From the NCBI GenBank assembly GCA_945861535.1, contig CAMAUZ010000058.1, positions 1-52,767 of the forward strand: DNA of 52,767 nt, read 5' to 3'. Below the pieces are notes generated by a model. That model was not told the origin of the DNA, searched no databases, and worked only from the letters and a program-made list of their open reading frames with translations. The stretch comes from Akkermansia muciniphila (GTDB lineage Bacteria; Verrucomicrobiota; Verrucomicrobiia; Limisphaerales; BJHT01). Position numbers and translations under genes: made by a program. Shown here piece by piece: positions 26,550 through 35,135 of this stretch (its first letter is position 1; the number at the start of each line of letters is the position of its first letter).

Positions 26550-27253
26550 GCGTTTTTACTCAGTTGGGACGTGAGAGGAAACCACAGAGACACGATGAAC
26601 ACAGAGAAAACAAGGGGCGACATCTGCTCCGGGAAGTCACCAATCAGCGAACCAATATCGGCCAGCGAAACCTTGGCTTTCTCTGTACTACAACTCTGCA
26701 AAATCCTCGCGCGCCGCGAGAATTTTGCCGCTGCTCTGACCGCCAGCCGACGACCAAACAAGTGTCGCCAACGCTTGGCTCTTCGTCCCGGAAGGACCCC
26801 GCAGGAAATTAGCCGGGGGCAAGCCCGCCCAGCGGGCGCGGCCACCGGTTGCGCCGCCGAACGGGCCATGCCCCAGCGGGGCATCGAAGAAGTTTTTGGA
26901 GGCGTCCTCCCCGCGGCCATGCCGCCACCTCTGGTAGTCTCAGGCCATTTTCTTCGATGCCACGTTGGGCACGGAGTCACGCGGCACGGTTTCCGGGGGC
27001 GGCGTCCGCTGGGGCGGACTTGCCCCCGGCTAATTTCCTCCGGTGTCCCTCCGGGACGGGAACCGTGCGGCCTCGCCCACAGCGCGTACGCAGTGCCGAG
27101 GTCGTCAGCATATTCCGCCGCTCCCTTGCCGCCCCACGCGCTGCGACCGGGACGGTCGCGCTCCGCTTTGGTTACGGCTCCTCCGCTCTGTGTTCATCGA
27201 GTCGCAGTGGTCCGTCAAAATCGGCTCGGCTGAATAGTTACCCCTAAGAAATC
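26550..27253. other. Spacer between madM and the ligase gene
   Basis: 704 bases almost wholly occupied by a large imperfect palindrome (26580-27203). No gene is credible in it. The last 50 bases before the ligase start (27204-27253) are the only unstructured part and may hold its promoter or ribosome-binding site, neither of which is clear. Confidence 0.55.
26580..27203. repeat. Large nested imperfect palindrome
   Basis: Three sets of inverted arms share one centre near 26890-26925. Outer: CGATGAACACAGAG at 26593-26606 against CTCTGTGTTCATCG near 27189-27202. Middle: 26784-26841 against 27001-27060, sharing GGAAATTAGCCGGGGGCAAG. Inner: the CATCGAAGAA end of 26871-26891 against TTCTTCGATG at 26951-26960. 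The length and nesting suggest successive insertion of repeats into the centre of older ones. Confidence 0.7.
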
Positions 27254-28753
27254 ATGACTGAATTACCCCTGATCGACCGTGCCCGTGCGCACGGCTCCGC
27301 CATCGCCTTCGCGTCAAAGGCGGCGACGCACACGTACCAAGATTTGCTCGACCGCTCCGCGTCCTGCGCGGCGGCGTTGCTGGATGACCGAGCGGATATG
27401 GAGGAGGCCCGGATCGCGCTGCTCGTGCCGGCGGGGTTCGAGTACGCCGCGGCGCAGTGGGGCATCTGGCGCGCCGGCGGGATCACGGTGCCCCTTTGCC
27501 TCTCGGCCACGGAAGGCGAGTGGGAATATGCACTCACAGACTCGGGCGCGGCCATCGCGGTGGTGACAGCGGCGTTGGCGGAAAAAATTGGTCCGCTGTG
27601 TCGTCGGCTCGGGGTTCGGGTGCTCGTGAGCGATTCGGTGGCGACCGCTCCCGCCTCCGCGTCCGCAAAGCCGTTGCCGAACGTCACGCCGGAGCGTCGC
27701 GCGATGATCCTCTACACCAGCGGCACAACGAGCAAACCGAAGGGCGTGGTCACGACGCACGCGAACATTCAGGCGCAGATCGAGAGCCTCGTGACCGCCT
27801 GGGAATGGCGCGCGCTGGATCGCATCCCGCTCTTTCTGCCGCTGCATCACATCCACGGCATCATCAATGTCATGAGCTGCGCGCTGTGGACCGGCGCGCG
27901 GATCGAAGCCTTCGAGCGCTTTGATTTGCCGGCCATTTTCGACCGCGTGCGTGCGGATGCGTACACGCTGTTCATGGCGGTGCCGACGATTTACGTGAAG
28001 CTCATCCAAGCCCTCGAAGCCGCGTCGCCGGAGGATCGCGCGGCCATCGTCGGCGGCTTCGCGCGGATGCGACTGATGGTGTCCGGTTCGGCGGCGCTGC
28101 CGGCCAGCGTGCATGAGCAGTGGACGGCGTTGACCGGCCAAAAGCTGCTCGAGCGCTACGGCATGACCGAGATCGGCATGGCCATTTCCAATCCGTATCA
28201 CGGCGAGCGGCGCCCCGGCGCAGTGGGCCAGGCGCTGCCCGGCGTGGATGTGCGCCTCAAGGCCGAGACCGGCGCCATCGTCACCGGCGAGGACGATCCC
28301 GGCGAAATCCAGGTGCGCGGCCCCGGCGTGTTTCACGCGTACTGGAATCGTCCCGACGTCAGCGCCGAATCCTTCGACGACGGCTGGTTTCGCACCGGCG
28401 ACATGGCGGTGTTGGAGCGCGGCTACTATCGCATCATGGGCCGGCTCTCCGTGGACATCATCAAGAGCGGTGGCTACAAGCTCTCCGCGCTCGAGATCGA
28501 GGCCGCGCTGCTCGAACATCCGCACATCCGCGAATGCGCCGTGATCGGCGTGCCCGACGCGACGTGGGGCGAAGCCGTCGCCGCCGCCGTGGTGCTCGCC
28601 GACGGCGCCGCGCTCGAACTCCCCGCGCTGCGCGAGTGGTGCCGCGAAAAACTCTCCTACTACAAAATCCCCCAGCGCCTGCTCGTGGTGAAAGAGCTTC
28701 CGCGCAACGCCATGGGCAAAGTCACCAAGCCGGCGCTGCGCGCGGGGTTTTGA
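27254..28753 (+). CDS. matB: Malonyl-CoA synthetase-like acyl-CoA ligase (MatB/ACSF3 type)
   Basis: 499 residues, the MatB length. The ANL-family motifs are all present: the phosphate loop ILYTSGTTSKPKGVV (152-166), the ERYGMTEIGMAISNP motif, the hinge region WFRTGDMAVLERGYYRIMGR and the C-terminal PRNAMGKVTKPALR with the catalytic lysine. The wording around RYGMTEIGMA and PGAVGQALPGVDVRL resembles MatB/ACSF3, which make malonyl-CoA from malonate, CoA and ATP. Its position after madLM strongly supports malonate as substrate, though methylmalonate or another small acid is possible. The second repeat array starts 9 bases after its stop codon. Confidence 0.85.
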   Translation: MTELPLIDRARAHGSAIAFASKAATHTYQDLLDRSASCAAALLDDRADMEEARIALLVPAGFEYAAAQWGIWRAGGITVPLCLSATEGEWEYALTDSGAAIAVVTAALAEKIGPLCRRLGVRVLVSDSVATAPASASAKPLPNVTPERRAMILYTSGTTSKPKGVVTTHANIQAQIESLVTAWEWRALDRIPLFLPLHHIHGIINVMSCALWTGARIEAFERFDLPAIFDRVRADAYTLFMAVPTIYVKLIQALEAASPEDRAAIVGGFARMRLMVSGSAALPASVHEQWTALTGQKLLERYGMTEIGMAISNPYHGERRPGAVGQALPGVDVRLKAETGAIVTGEDDPGEIQVRGPGVFHAYWNRPDVSAESFDDGWFRTGDMAVLERGYYRIMGRLSVDIIKSGGYKLSALEIEAALLEHPHIRECAVIGVPDATWGEAVAAAVVLADGAALELPALREWCREKLSYYKIPQRLLVVKELPRNAMGKVTKPALRAGF

Positions 28754-29353
28754 ACTGCGGCGGAGCGCGGCTGTGTCCCGCTCGGCGCGGGATCAGCCGC
28801 AGCGCGTCCGCACGGAGAGGCGGCTTGAGTTCATCCCACGCGTCCGGCGATGCGCAGCCGCTGCGGCTGGTCGCTGCGACACAGCCGCGCTCCGTCCGAG
28901 CGCCGCCGGAGCGCGGCTGTGTCCCGCGCCGAGCGGGATCAGCCGCAGCGCGTCCCCACCGAGAGGCGGCTCGATTTCATCCTACGCGTCGGGCGATGCG
29001 CAGCCGCTGGGGCTGGTCGCTGCGACACAGCCGCGGCCCGTCCGAACGCCGCCGGAGCGCGGCTGTGTTCCGCGCCGGGCGGGATCGGCCGCAGCGCGTC
29101 CCCACGGAGAGGCGGCTCGATTTCATCCTACGCGTCCGGCGATGCGCAGCCGCTGCGGCTGGTCGCCGCGACACAGCCGCGCTCCGTCCGAACGCCGCCG
29201 GAGCGCGGCTTTGTCCCGCGCCGAGCGGGATCAGCCGCAGCACTTCCGCACGGAGAGGCAGCTCGAATTCATCCCACGCGTCCGGCGTGCGCAGCCGCTG
29301 CGGCTGGTCGCTGCGACACAGCCGCGCTCCGGGGCCGGCAGCAGCAAGCGCCT
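28754..29353. other. Convergent spacer with the second repeat array
   Basis: 600 bases between the convergent ligase and lactonase genes. The array fills 28762-29330 nearly completely, leaving 23 bases before the lactonase stop codon. It could serve as a transcription terminator for both genes. Confidence 0.6.
28762..29330. repeat. Tandem array of the 146-bp palindromic repeat, 4 copies
   Basis: The GATC anchor recurs at 28791, 28937, 29083 and 29229, exactly 146 bases apart each time. Units match those at 24779-25203, with the same 16-base inverted ends and internal hairpins. Substitutions are scattered and often occur in loops or as single arm changes. No unit contains a conserved reading frame. 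Confidence 0.92.
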
Positions 29354-30643
29354 CTATTCCCCCTTTCCAAGCTCGAGGAAGACGATGATCGAGGGATTGC
29401 CGACGGGGGTGTAATGCCCGGTGAATTTCAGGCCACCGGTCTGCTGGTCCACGCGGAAGGTGGCGAGGTTGTCGGCGCGCTGGTTGCACACGTAGAGGAA
29501 CTGACCGGTGGGTTCGAAGTTGAAGCTGCGCGGGTAGTTTCCGCGGGTCCATTCTTCACCGACAAAAGTGAGTTCGCCGGTGGGACCGACGGAGAAAATC
29601 CCGATGCTGTCGTGCAGACGGTTGCCGGCATAGACAAAGCGTCCGTCGGCGGAGACGAGTATCTCGGAGCAGAAATTACTGCCGGCGAATCCCGGCGGCA
29701 GGCTCGAGACAGTCTGCCGCGCCGTCAGCCGCCCTTGCGCGGCATCGTAGTCGAAGAGGACAACGGTCGAGCCTTCCTCCTGGATGGAATAGAACCAGCG
29801 CCCGTTGGGATGGAAGCTGAAGTGCCGCGGCCCGTCGCCCGGCGGCAGCGAGACGGCGGGCGGATCGTTCGCGGTCAGCACGCCTTTCTGGCCATCGAAC
29901 TTCCACACGAAAATCCGATCCAGACCCAGATCGACATGCAGGACGAAGCGCCCCGAGCGGTCAGCCTCGATCATGTGGGCGTGCGTGCGGTCATGCCCGC
30001 TGAAGGCAAAGCTGCCGGGCGGCGCATTCGTCGCCCGGGCAGGTCCGATTTTTCCAGCATCGTTCTTCACGTCCGTCGCCGGCCCGAGGCGGCCGTCAGC
30101 CAGGATCGGCAGCACTGCGACTGAGCCGCCGAAATAATTGGCGACGAGCAGAAACTTTCCCGCCGGATGCACACTCACATAGGTGGGACCGGCCCCGCCG
30201 GAGCGCACCGTGTTGAGCAGCGTCAACTGCCCGTCGGCGCGGTTGATGGCGAAGGCGCTTACGGTCCCCTCTTTCGCGTCGCCCACGCGGTCAGTCTCAT
30301 TGGCGGAATAGAGACGCGTCCCGGCGGAGTTCAACGCCAGGCAACTCGGGCTGGTCCCCAGTTCGAAGACGCCGCTCGGGGTCATCGCTCCGGTGGCACG
30401 GTTCACCTGAAATAAATGGATGCCGCGACCATTGCCGGGCGGCAGGTCCACCTGAGTTGGGAGCATGTCACGCAGCGGTGAACTGAACGTGCCCACATAG
30501 GCCATGAGCGGCCGCCGCGCGTCGGCCGCTGGCGCGTCGAGCAGGTGCGTCGCGAGCGGCCCGACGGCCGCCAGCGAGCTGGCGGTTTTCAGAAAAGAAC
30601 GACGGGAAAAGCCCGGTGAAATCAGGTTGGAAACGTTTTGCAT
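29354..30643 (-). CDS. Tat-exported lactonase-family beta-propeller protein
   Basis: 429 residues. A twin-arginine signal FSRRSFLKTASSLAAVG lies near the start. The rest is a seven-bladed propeller of the Lactonase (YbhE/6-phosphogluconolactonase) family, with repeated blade motifs such as GPTYVSVHPAGKFLLVANY, GDGPRHFSFHPNGRWFYSI and NYPRSFNFEPTGQFLYVCNQ. Although the family includes 6-phosphogluconolactonase, Tat-exported members act in the periplasm on unidentified lactones or act as binding propellers. It is convergent with the ligase gene across the second repeat array. The role is uncertain; the fold call is firm. Confidence 0.85.
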   Translation of the reverse strand: MQNVSNLISPGFSRRSFLKTASSLAAVGPLATHLLDAPAADARRPLMAYVGTFSSPLRDMLPTQVDLPPGNGRGIHLFQVNRATGAMTPSGVFELGTSPSCLALNSAGTRLYSANETDRVGDAKEGTVSAFAINRADGQLTLLNTVRSGGAGPTYVSVHPAGKFLLVANYFGGSVAVLPILADGRLGPATDVKNDAGKIGPARATNAPPGSFAFSGHDRTHAHMIEADRSGRFVLHVDLGLDRIFVWKFDGQKGVLTANDPPAVSLPPGDGPRHFSFHPNGRWFYSIQEEGSTVVLFDYDAAQGRLTARQTVSSLPPGFAGSNFCSEILVSADGRFVYAGNRLHDSIGIFSVGPTGELTFVGEEWTRGNYPRSFNFEPTGQFLYVCNQRADNLATFRVDQQTGGLKFTGHYTPVGNPSIIVFLELGKGE

Positions 30644-30913
30644 GGTTGGTGAGACGACATGGTAGGGAGCGGACGGCTTGATACCAACAGTTTTCCCACG
30701 TCAGTCACATGGTCGCACGTAGTTTTCCACCTACGCCCACCGGACAAGTTGGTCCGCGCATGGGCAGGCAAGATGGCCCGGTTCCCACCCCGAAACCCCA
30801 CCCCGCAGTGTCTTCCCACGATTGACTCCATCGCACGGCGATGACAGCGGATCGAACTATTGAAATCGCCCCTCGCACCGGGCGCATGCACCTGACAGGC
30901 TGCGGAGACGAAT

Positions 30914-31072
30914 ATGCAAAAAACCAATTATCAGTTCGAGAAGCGCCGCCGGGAAATGGAGAAAAAGGCCAAGAAAGAAGAGAAACGGCGCCAAAATCTC
31001 GAAGCCGTCCGTTCACCCGCCGCCGAAAACGCCGCCGCTCCGACCGAGCCGGCACCTGACGCCGGAGCCTGA
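30914..31072 (+). CDS. Small highly charged conserved protein
   Basis: 52 residues: [20 protein letters not shown], then a Lys/Glu/Arg helix ([12 protein letters not shown]), then an Ala/Pro-rich tail. Short proteins of this make-up ([11 protein letters not shown] at the start) occur in many bacteria and have no assigned function; they look like coiled helices that could bind nucleic acid or ribosomes. The start is fixed by the composition switch at the ATG. Upstream, 30644-30913 holds no other gene. Confidence 0.6.
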   Translation: MQKTNYQFEKRRREMEKKAKKEEKRRQNLEAVRSPAAENAAAPTEPAPDAGA

Positions 31073-31087
31073 GCCTTGGCTGGACTG

Positions 31088-31187
31088 TGGGTCAGGCTTC
31101 CAGCCTGGCAGTTGAAGGGGCATCCCTGCCCCGTCTCTCGGGCGGCAAGCTGCCGCCCGAACCGGCAGACAGGATGTCTGCCCCACA
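31088..31187. repeat. Cluster of four short hairpins
   Basis: In about 100 bases: CAGGCTTCCAGCCTG, GGGGCATCCCTGCCCC, CGGGCGGCAAGCTGCCGCCCG and GGCAGACAGGATGTCTGCC, the outer sequence being GTGGG ... CCCAC. Non-coding; it precedes the disrupted methyltransferase gene by about 40 bases. Confidence 0.7.
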
Positions 31188-31227
31188 TTTCCAAAGACGC
31201 CCCGAAACGGCTGCCGCGCTTATCAGC

Positions 31228-31533
31228 ATGTCTGTCCTCGACCACCTGTTTTCCATCGGCAGCCTGCGCAAGGCGGTCTGGCGGCTGTGGTATCCATTTC
31301 TGACTCGGCGGCTGCAAGGCGAAGAGGTGCTGTTTCTCAACTACGCCTTCGAAACTAACCCGCCTGTCGGACTGCGGCTCGATCCCGGGGACGAGCCGAA
31401 CCGCGCGTGCATCCAACTCTATCACCACGTCGCGTCGCAGGTGGAACTGAGGGGAAAAGCGGTGCTCGAGGTGAGTTGCGGACACGGCGGCGGCGCGTCG
31501 TGGATCACCCGCACGCTGCAACCGGCGAGCTAA
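31228..31533 (+). pseudogene. Methyltransferase gene, 5' half, interrupted by insertion
   Basis: The N-terminal 101 residues of a class I SAM-dependent methyltransferase read from the ATG at 31228 ([20 protein letters not shown]). They run through [20 protein letters not shown] to the SAM motif [18 protein letters not shown], then stop abruptly at AAGGGAACC. That point falls inside what should be a GPATYTGLDLNP-like stretch. The missing C-terminal half lies 3.2 kb away at 34762-35135. The family comprises mycobacterial-type phenolic-lipid methyltransferases and relatives. The gene is non-functional as it stands. Confidence 0.8.
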
Positions 31534-31549
31534 GGGAACCAATTCTTCA

Positions 31550-34500
31550 TCAAAATAGCTCTTTCTCCGCACTTTCAATCAACCATTGATGACATCCGCT
31601 TGTGGTCGCCATCTGTTTCGCCGAGGCTAGAGACTTGCTGGCATCATCGAGCTTACCCTCCATGTACCCGAGCTTGGCATGTAACAAGCGAATCTGCACT
31701 GCTCGTCTATGATAGCCCAAACGATTAGCTTCCAGTTCGGCAGCCTCAAGGTGCTCACGACCTCCAGTAAACTCGCCCGCCGCAATCCTCAGCCTCGCCA
31801 AACCCATCTGGCAGTCAACATTATGCAGTCGAAGTCCATCTCTGCTTGCCATCAACAGGGTCTCATTAAGATCATCGGCCGCTCGGCCATATTCTCTCTT
31901 CCAATGATAATACTCTGACCTTCCGAGTAGCGCCTCTGGCATTAGCCACTGGTGATTCACGAGTCGAAGACTCTCAAATGCTTTTGCAAAATACTCTTGT
32001 GATTCACGAAAGTCCTTAGCTCCATTCATGGCCGCACTCAGCAGGAGTGCCCTCGCGATGGTTAGTTCAGCGACCGCTTTGTCAAGCAACATACCCTGCG
32101 AAGACGTCGGTTGTTCTGGAGCCATTCGAAGAGCATATTCACCCCTTTCCTTCGCATTCTGAAAGTCTCCGAGGTCGAGGAGCAATTCACAATACCAATA
32201 ACTCCAAACGGAAGGCAACCAGTGGATTTCGGGAGCAACCTGGCACATGGCTTTTTCAGATGATCGAAACGCCTCTTTTGCCTCTCGAAACAAGCCCATC
32301 TGATGCAGACTATGACCAAGCGTTGCGTAAGTCCCGATCAACCAATAAGGATCACGCGTGTTAAGGGCGTATTCGACGCCTTGCAATGCCATATCTTTCG
32401 CTGCTGACAGATCGCCGAGAGCCTTGCGGGCGACACTCAAGTAATAACTGCCGGTAGCAGCCACCCACCAGGCGTTAGCAGTGATTGCAAGTCTGATTGC
32501 CTCTTCACACGGTTCAAGACCCTCCTTAATCCGGCCAAGAGTAAACAGCAGAGTGCTTGACCAATATAGCAGTAACAATTTCTCCTGCTTATTTAGGCTA
32601 ATCGCGGGACGGCTCCAGGTTTTATCGAAGAAAAAGGTAAGAAGCGCCAAATCACTTTGCAGAGCACCCAAATGATTACAGGAATAGACAGTGCCACGTA
32701 GCATGCGCCAGTGGTAAACCAGGCCTGCTTCTGTATAGCGTCCCGCTTGGCAACCGTGCGCAACAGCAGCGTAAAGAGGCTCCATGTCCACTAGGGTAAT
32801 AGGCTGTTCATCTTTCGTATCTGAAGAATAATATTCAAACAGACGGCTATGAGCTTCTTGCCACCCCTTCAGGTTACTCTTCTTAAACGCTTCTCCAAAA
32901 TGCTGCCTAACCAATGGGTGGCAGTCGATAATTCCTGGCATCTGGGGATCCAGCTGGTTGACAAGACGTAAGTCCCTCAATGTGCGGAGGGCATTGCCAA
33001 TATCAGTATCGGCCAAATTGCGAAACGGTGCGGTTAATTCTCCGACCGATGAAGATCGTCCTAACCTTCGGAAGATGCTGCGAACACTCATTGCCAACCA
33101 GAGACAAAGCGATTTTATGCGTGTAGTATCCGGAAAGCTGCTCAGTCCATTCCATAACCTTCGGGAAGCCCCATAGGATCGAATGCTCGATGGGTCTATG
33201 ACCGCAAATACTGCCGCCTCCTTGGCGGGCCGATCAAAGAGGCCGAGAATGTAAAGCAAGCTCAATTCCGGCTTACCAGCGAACAGCCTTTCATACGATT
33301 GCATGACTCGCCGTGCGTGGCCGCCATACTCTCGCTCTTCAATCAACGGCCCCAATCGATCTCGACATCTAAGGTCGCCGTTGAACTGGCTTGCAAGATA
33401 CTTGCCAAGTAACGTCAACGCCAATGCGTGGCCATCGAACTCCTCGACAGCAAGTTTTAGTTGTTTGATTTCCCCGATGACGCCTGCCTTTTGCAGAAGG
33501 TCTATTCCATCCTTTGTTGACAAGTTGGGAAGAAGCAATTCTACATGACGCTTTTTATCATCCAATTTGAACTCTTGGAGATCGGTAACTGGAACTCTTG
33601 TTGTGACAACACACAATCCAGAGTTTTTTCTGGCAAGCTCACTCAGTAAGCGCTGAATTCCTTGATCCCGAATTCTACCCCGAAATTCCTCGATTTGATG
33701 TTGTAGCGGCTCAAGACCATCAAGGATGAGTAAGGTGGGTCTCGCCCGGATTAACTCAGCAAGACGCTCAGCTTTGTTAATAGAGGAACCCCGCTCCGGG
33801 TACGCATCACCAAACCATTCCAATGCAGCGCTCAGGAAAACTTCCCCCGTGGACTTGGCTTCCTGCGACTCGCGGCCCTGAAGAGCGCCCTGATGGTAAA
33901 AGGAATATGCGTAGATGGCGCGGGCACCATGGTTGCCATTTTCCGTTAAGCGATCTAACCAAGCCTTAACAAGTGATGTTTTTCCAACACCGCCAGATGC
34001 GACTACTGTGCAAATGTTTGTTGTTGGAGAAATCCAGGCGTCGTCTAATTGTTCGAGAACATCGTCGCGGCCAACAACGAGGCCGCCGGTTGATGGAAAA
34101 CTGTGGTACTCCTTGGTTTGGCTGGTGTTTTCCCATGTAAGGTCGGAAACAGATAACGGTATGCCAGACAACCTTTGCAATATGAGATCGGCCATCTGTT
34201 CTGGGGAGCGTGTTCCAATTGGGACGAATCCATCGATTCGAAGGAATCCGGTGATCTGGGTGTCATCAAAGCGAAAGGGCATGACGCGGTCGTCTTCAAG
34301 ATCAAATAGAATAACTCGAATATTACGCCACTCCAATTGGCACCACTGCTTTTTGTCGTATTCAGCACAGAAAAACGGAGCTACCAAGTCGGCATGTACC
34401 CCGTAAATCTTTCCTAGATATACGTCAATGTTCCCTCTTGCTAACTCTGCCTCATAATACTTGTCATAGAATACTGAATCACGCCCGAGGGCGGCAGCCA

Positions 34501-34588
34501 GTTTTTCTGCAACTTTCTCCACGAATTCCCGCCGTTCACCGGGAAAGGACAAGGCTACCTTGAATCTTCGCCCACTGGGATTTGCCAT
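31550..34588 (-). CDS. TIR domain-STAND NTPase-TPR protein, putative phage-defence gene
   Basis: 1012 residues from the ATG at 34588. A TIR domain occupies residues 1-140 (FKVALSFPGERREFVEKVAE start; a candidate catalytic Glu86 in QWCQLEWRNI). The central STAND NTPase has Walker A VVASGGVGKTSLV (195-207) and Walker B TLLILDGLEPL (285-295). From about residue 600 a series of TPR-like helical pairs forms the sensor arm. This layout matches bacterial NLR-like immune proteins in which the TPR region recognises a phage product, the NTPase oligomerises and the TIR domain destroys NAD+. Its lower GC content and position inside another gene show recent acquisition. The sensor ligand is unknown. Confidence 0.85.
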   Translation of the reverse strand: MANPSGRRFKVALSFPGERREFVEKVAEKLAAALGRDSVFYDKYYEAELARGNIDVYLGKIYGVHADLVAPFFCAEYDKKQWCQLEWRNIRVILFDLEDDRVMPFRFDDTQITGFLRIDGFVPIGTRSPEQMADLILQRLSGIPLSVSDLTWENTSQTKEYHSFPSTGGLVVGRDDVLEQLDDAWISPTTNICTVVASGGVGKTSLVKAWLDRLTENGNHGARAIYAYSFYHQGALQGRESQEAKSTGEVFLSAALEWFGDAYPERGSSINKAERLAELIRARPTLLILDGLEPLQHQIEEFRGRIRDQGIQRLLSELARKNSGLCVVTTRVPVTDLQEFKLDDKKRHVELLLPNLSTKDGIDLLQKAGVIGEIKQLKLAVEEFDGHALALTLLGKYLASQFNGDLRCRDRLGPLIEEREYGGHARRVMQSYERLFAGKPELSLLYILGLFDRPAKEAAVFAVIDPSSIRSYGASRRLWNGLSSFPDTTRIKSLCLWLAMSVRSIFRRLGRSSSVGELTAPFRNLADTDIGNALRTLRDLRLVNQLDPQMPGIIDCHPLVRQHFGEAFKKSNLKGWQEAHSRLFEYYSSDTKDEQPITLVDMEPLYAAVAHGCQAGRYTEAGLVYHWRMLRGTVYSCNHLGALQSDLALLTFFFDKTWSRPAISLNKQEKLLLLYWSSTLLFTLGRIKEGLEPCEEAIRLAITANAWWVAATGSYYLSVARKALGDLSAAKDMALQGVEYALNTRDPYWLIGTYATLGHSLHQMGLFREAKEAFRSSEKAMCQVAPEIHWLPSVWSYWYCELLLDLGDFQNAKERGEYALRMAPEQPTSSQGMLLDKAVAELTIARALLLSAAMNGAKDFRESQEYFAKAFESLRLVNHQWLMPEALLGRSEYYHWKREYGRAADDLNETLLMASRDGLRLHNVDCQMGLARLRIAAGEFTGGREHLEAAELEANRLGYHRRAVQIRLLHAKLGYMEGKLDDASKSLASAKQMATTSGCHQWLIESAEKELF

Positions 34589-34597
34589 CGAGCCACG

Positions 34598-34624
34598 ATG
34601 TAACGCTGTCGCCTGTTGTGTCAA
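34598..34624 (-). promoter_or_regulatory. Possible sigma70-like promoter for the TIR gene
   Basis: On the minus strand a consensus -35 TTGACA (34619-34624) is followed after 15 bases by TTACAT (34598-34603), ten bases before the start codon. Spacing is short and the transcript would be nearly leaderless. It would give the inserted gene its own promoter. Confidence 0.3.
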
Positions 34625-34761
34625 GGAAATGGGTAACATCAAAAGGCGCCACGGTCGTGCCTGGCGGGCATCGGGTCCTTGCAAAGAGCAGCACCTTGGG
34701 GTCGGGAATACCTTTTCGGGACCTACTTTTTGCGGCTGCCTTATGCAGGCCTCGAACCATT

Positions 34762-35135
34762 GATGCGGCCATCAAGGGCGAGGCTTCGCAGTGCGATTCC
34801 GATTTCCCCGGTTTCCTCACCGAGATGGCTCAGGTGCTGCGGCTCGGCGGGCATGTTCTCTATGCCGACTTTCGCTTCCGCGATGGCTTCACCGCGTTTG
34901 GGCGGCCATCGCTGCCGCGCCGCTGATGATCGTCAAGACCCCCGATATCCGGGCTGAAGTCCTGCGCGGCATGGACTGCAACGGCTCCCACAGCTTCGCC
35001 CTGGTTCCGCAGCGGCTGCCTCGCTGCCTTCATTCGATCGACCGAGATTCTGCCTTGGTTTCCGGGGCGCGCGTCTATGTGGCGCTGCATACGGGCGGGC
35101 TCGCCAATCGGTCGTGTTGCTTCTGCAAAGTTTGA
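34762..35135 (+). pseudogene. Methyltransferase gene, 3' half, frameshifted
   Basis: The C-terminal part resumes near DAAIKGEASQC and runs FPGFLTEMAQVLRLGGHVLY then ADFRFRDGFTAF. It shifts frame at a T-run (34897-34899) and continues WAAIAAAPLMIVKTPDIRAE, VLRGMDCNGSHSFALVPQRL and ARVYVALHTGG to the stop at 35135. The order and content match the second half of the methyltransferase begun at 31228. The extra frameshift shows that decay continued after the insertion. Confidence 0.7.

Larger units (their letters stand above)
31533..34761. mobile_element. About 3.2 kb AT-richer insertion carrying a TIR-STAND gene
   Basis: Flanked by the two halves of one methyltransferase gene. Two 60-base samples I counted inside it (31921-31980 and 32581-32640) are 52% and 45% GC, well below the surrounding genes. 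No transposase, integrase, inverted ends or target duplication is visible, so the mechanism is unknown. The left junction is sharp (about 31533); the right one (34600-34761) is approximate because the host gene has decayed there. Confidence 0.6.

Noticed and set aside
24779-29330. CRISPR array interpretation of the 146-bp repeats
   Set aside because: The units are nearly identical along their whole length with no unique spacers and no cas genes nearby.
28120-30124. Plus-strand frames of more than 400 codons through the second array into the lactonase gene
   Set aside because: The same repeat translation joined to antisense of real genes; no conserved start or domain.
31550-34588. Reading the inserted gene as a signalling adenylate cyclase or a plain NB-ARC regulator
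   Set aside because: The N-terminal region has the TIR strand-helix order and a candidate catalytic glutamate, and no DNA-binding or cyclase domain is visible.
34536-34820. Minus-strand 94-codon frame overlapping the TIR gene start
   Set aside because: It overlaps the TIR gene and the junction with the methyltransferase remnant; no family or start signal. A spurious frame at the insertion boundary.
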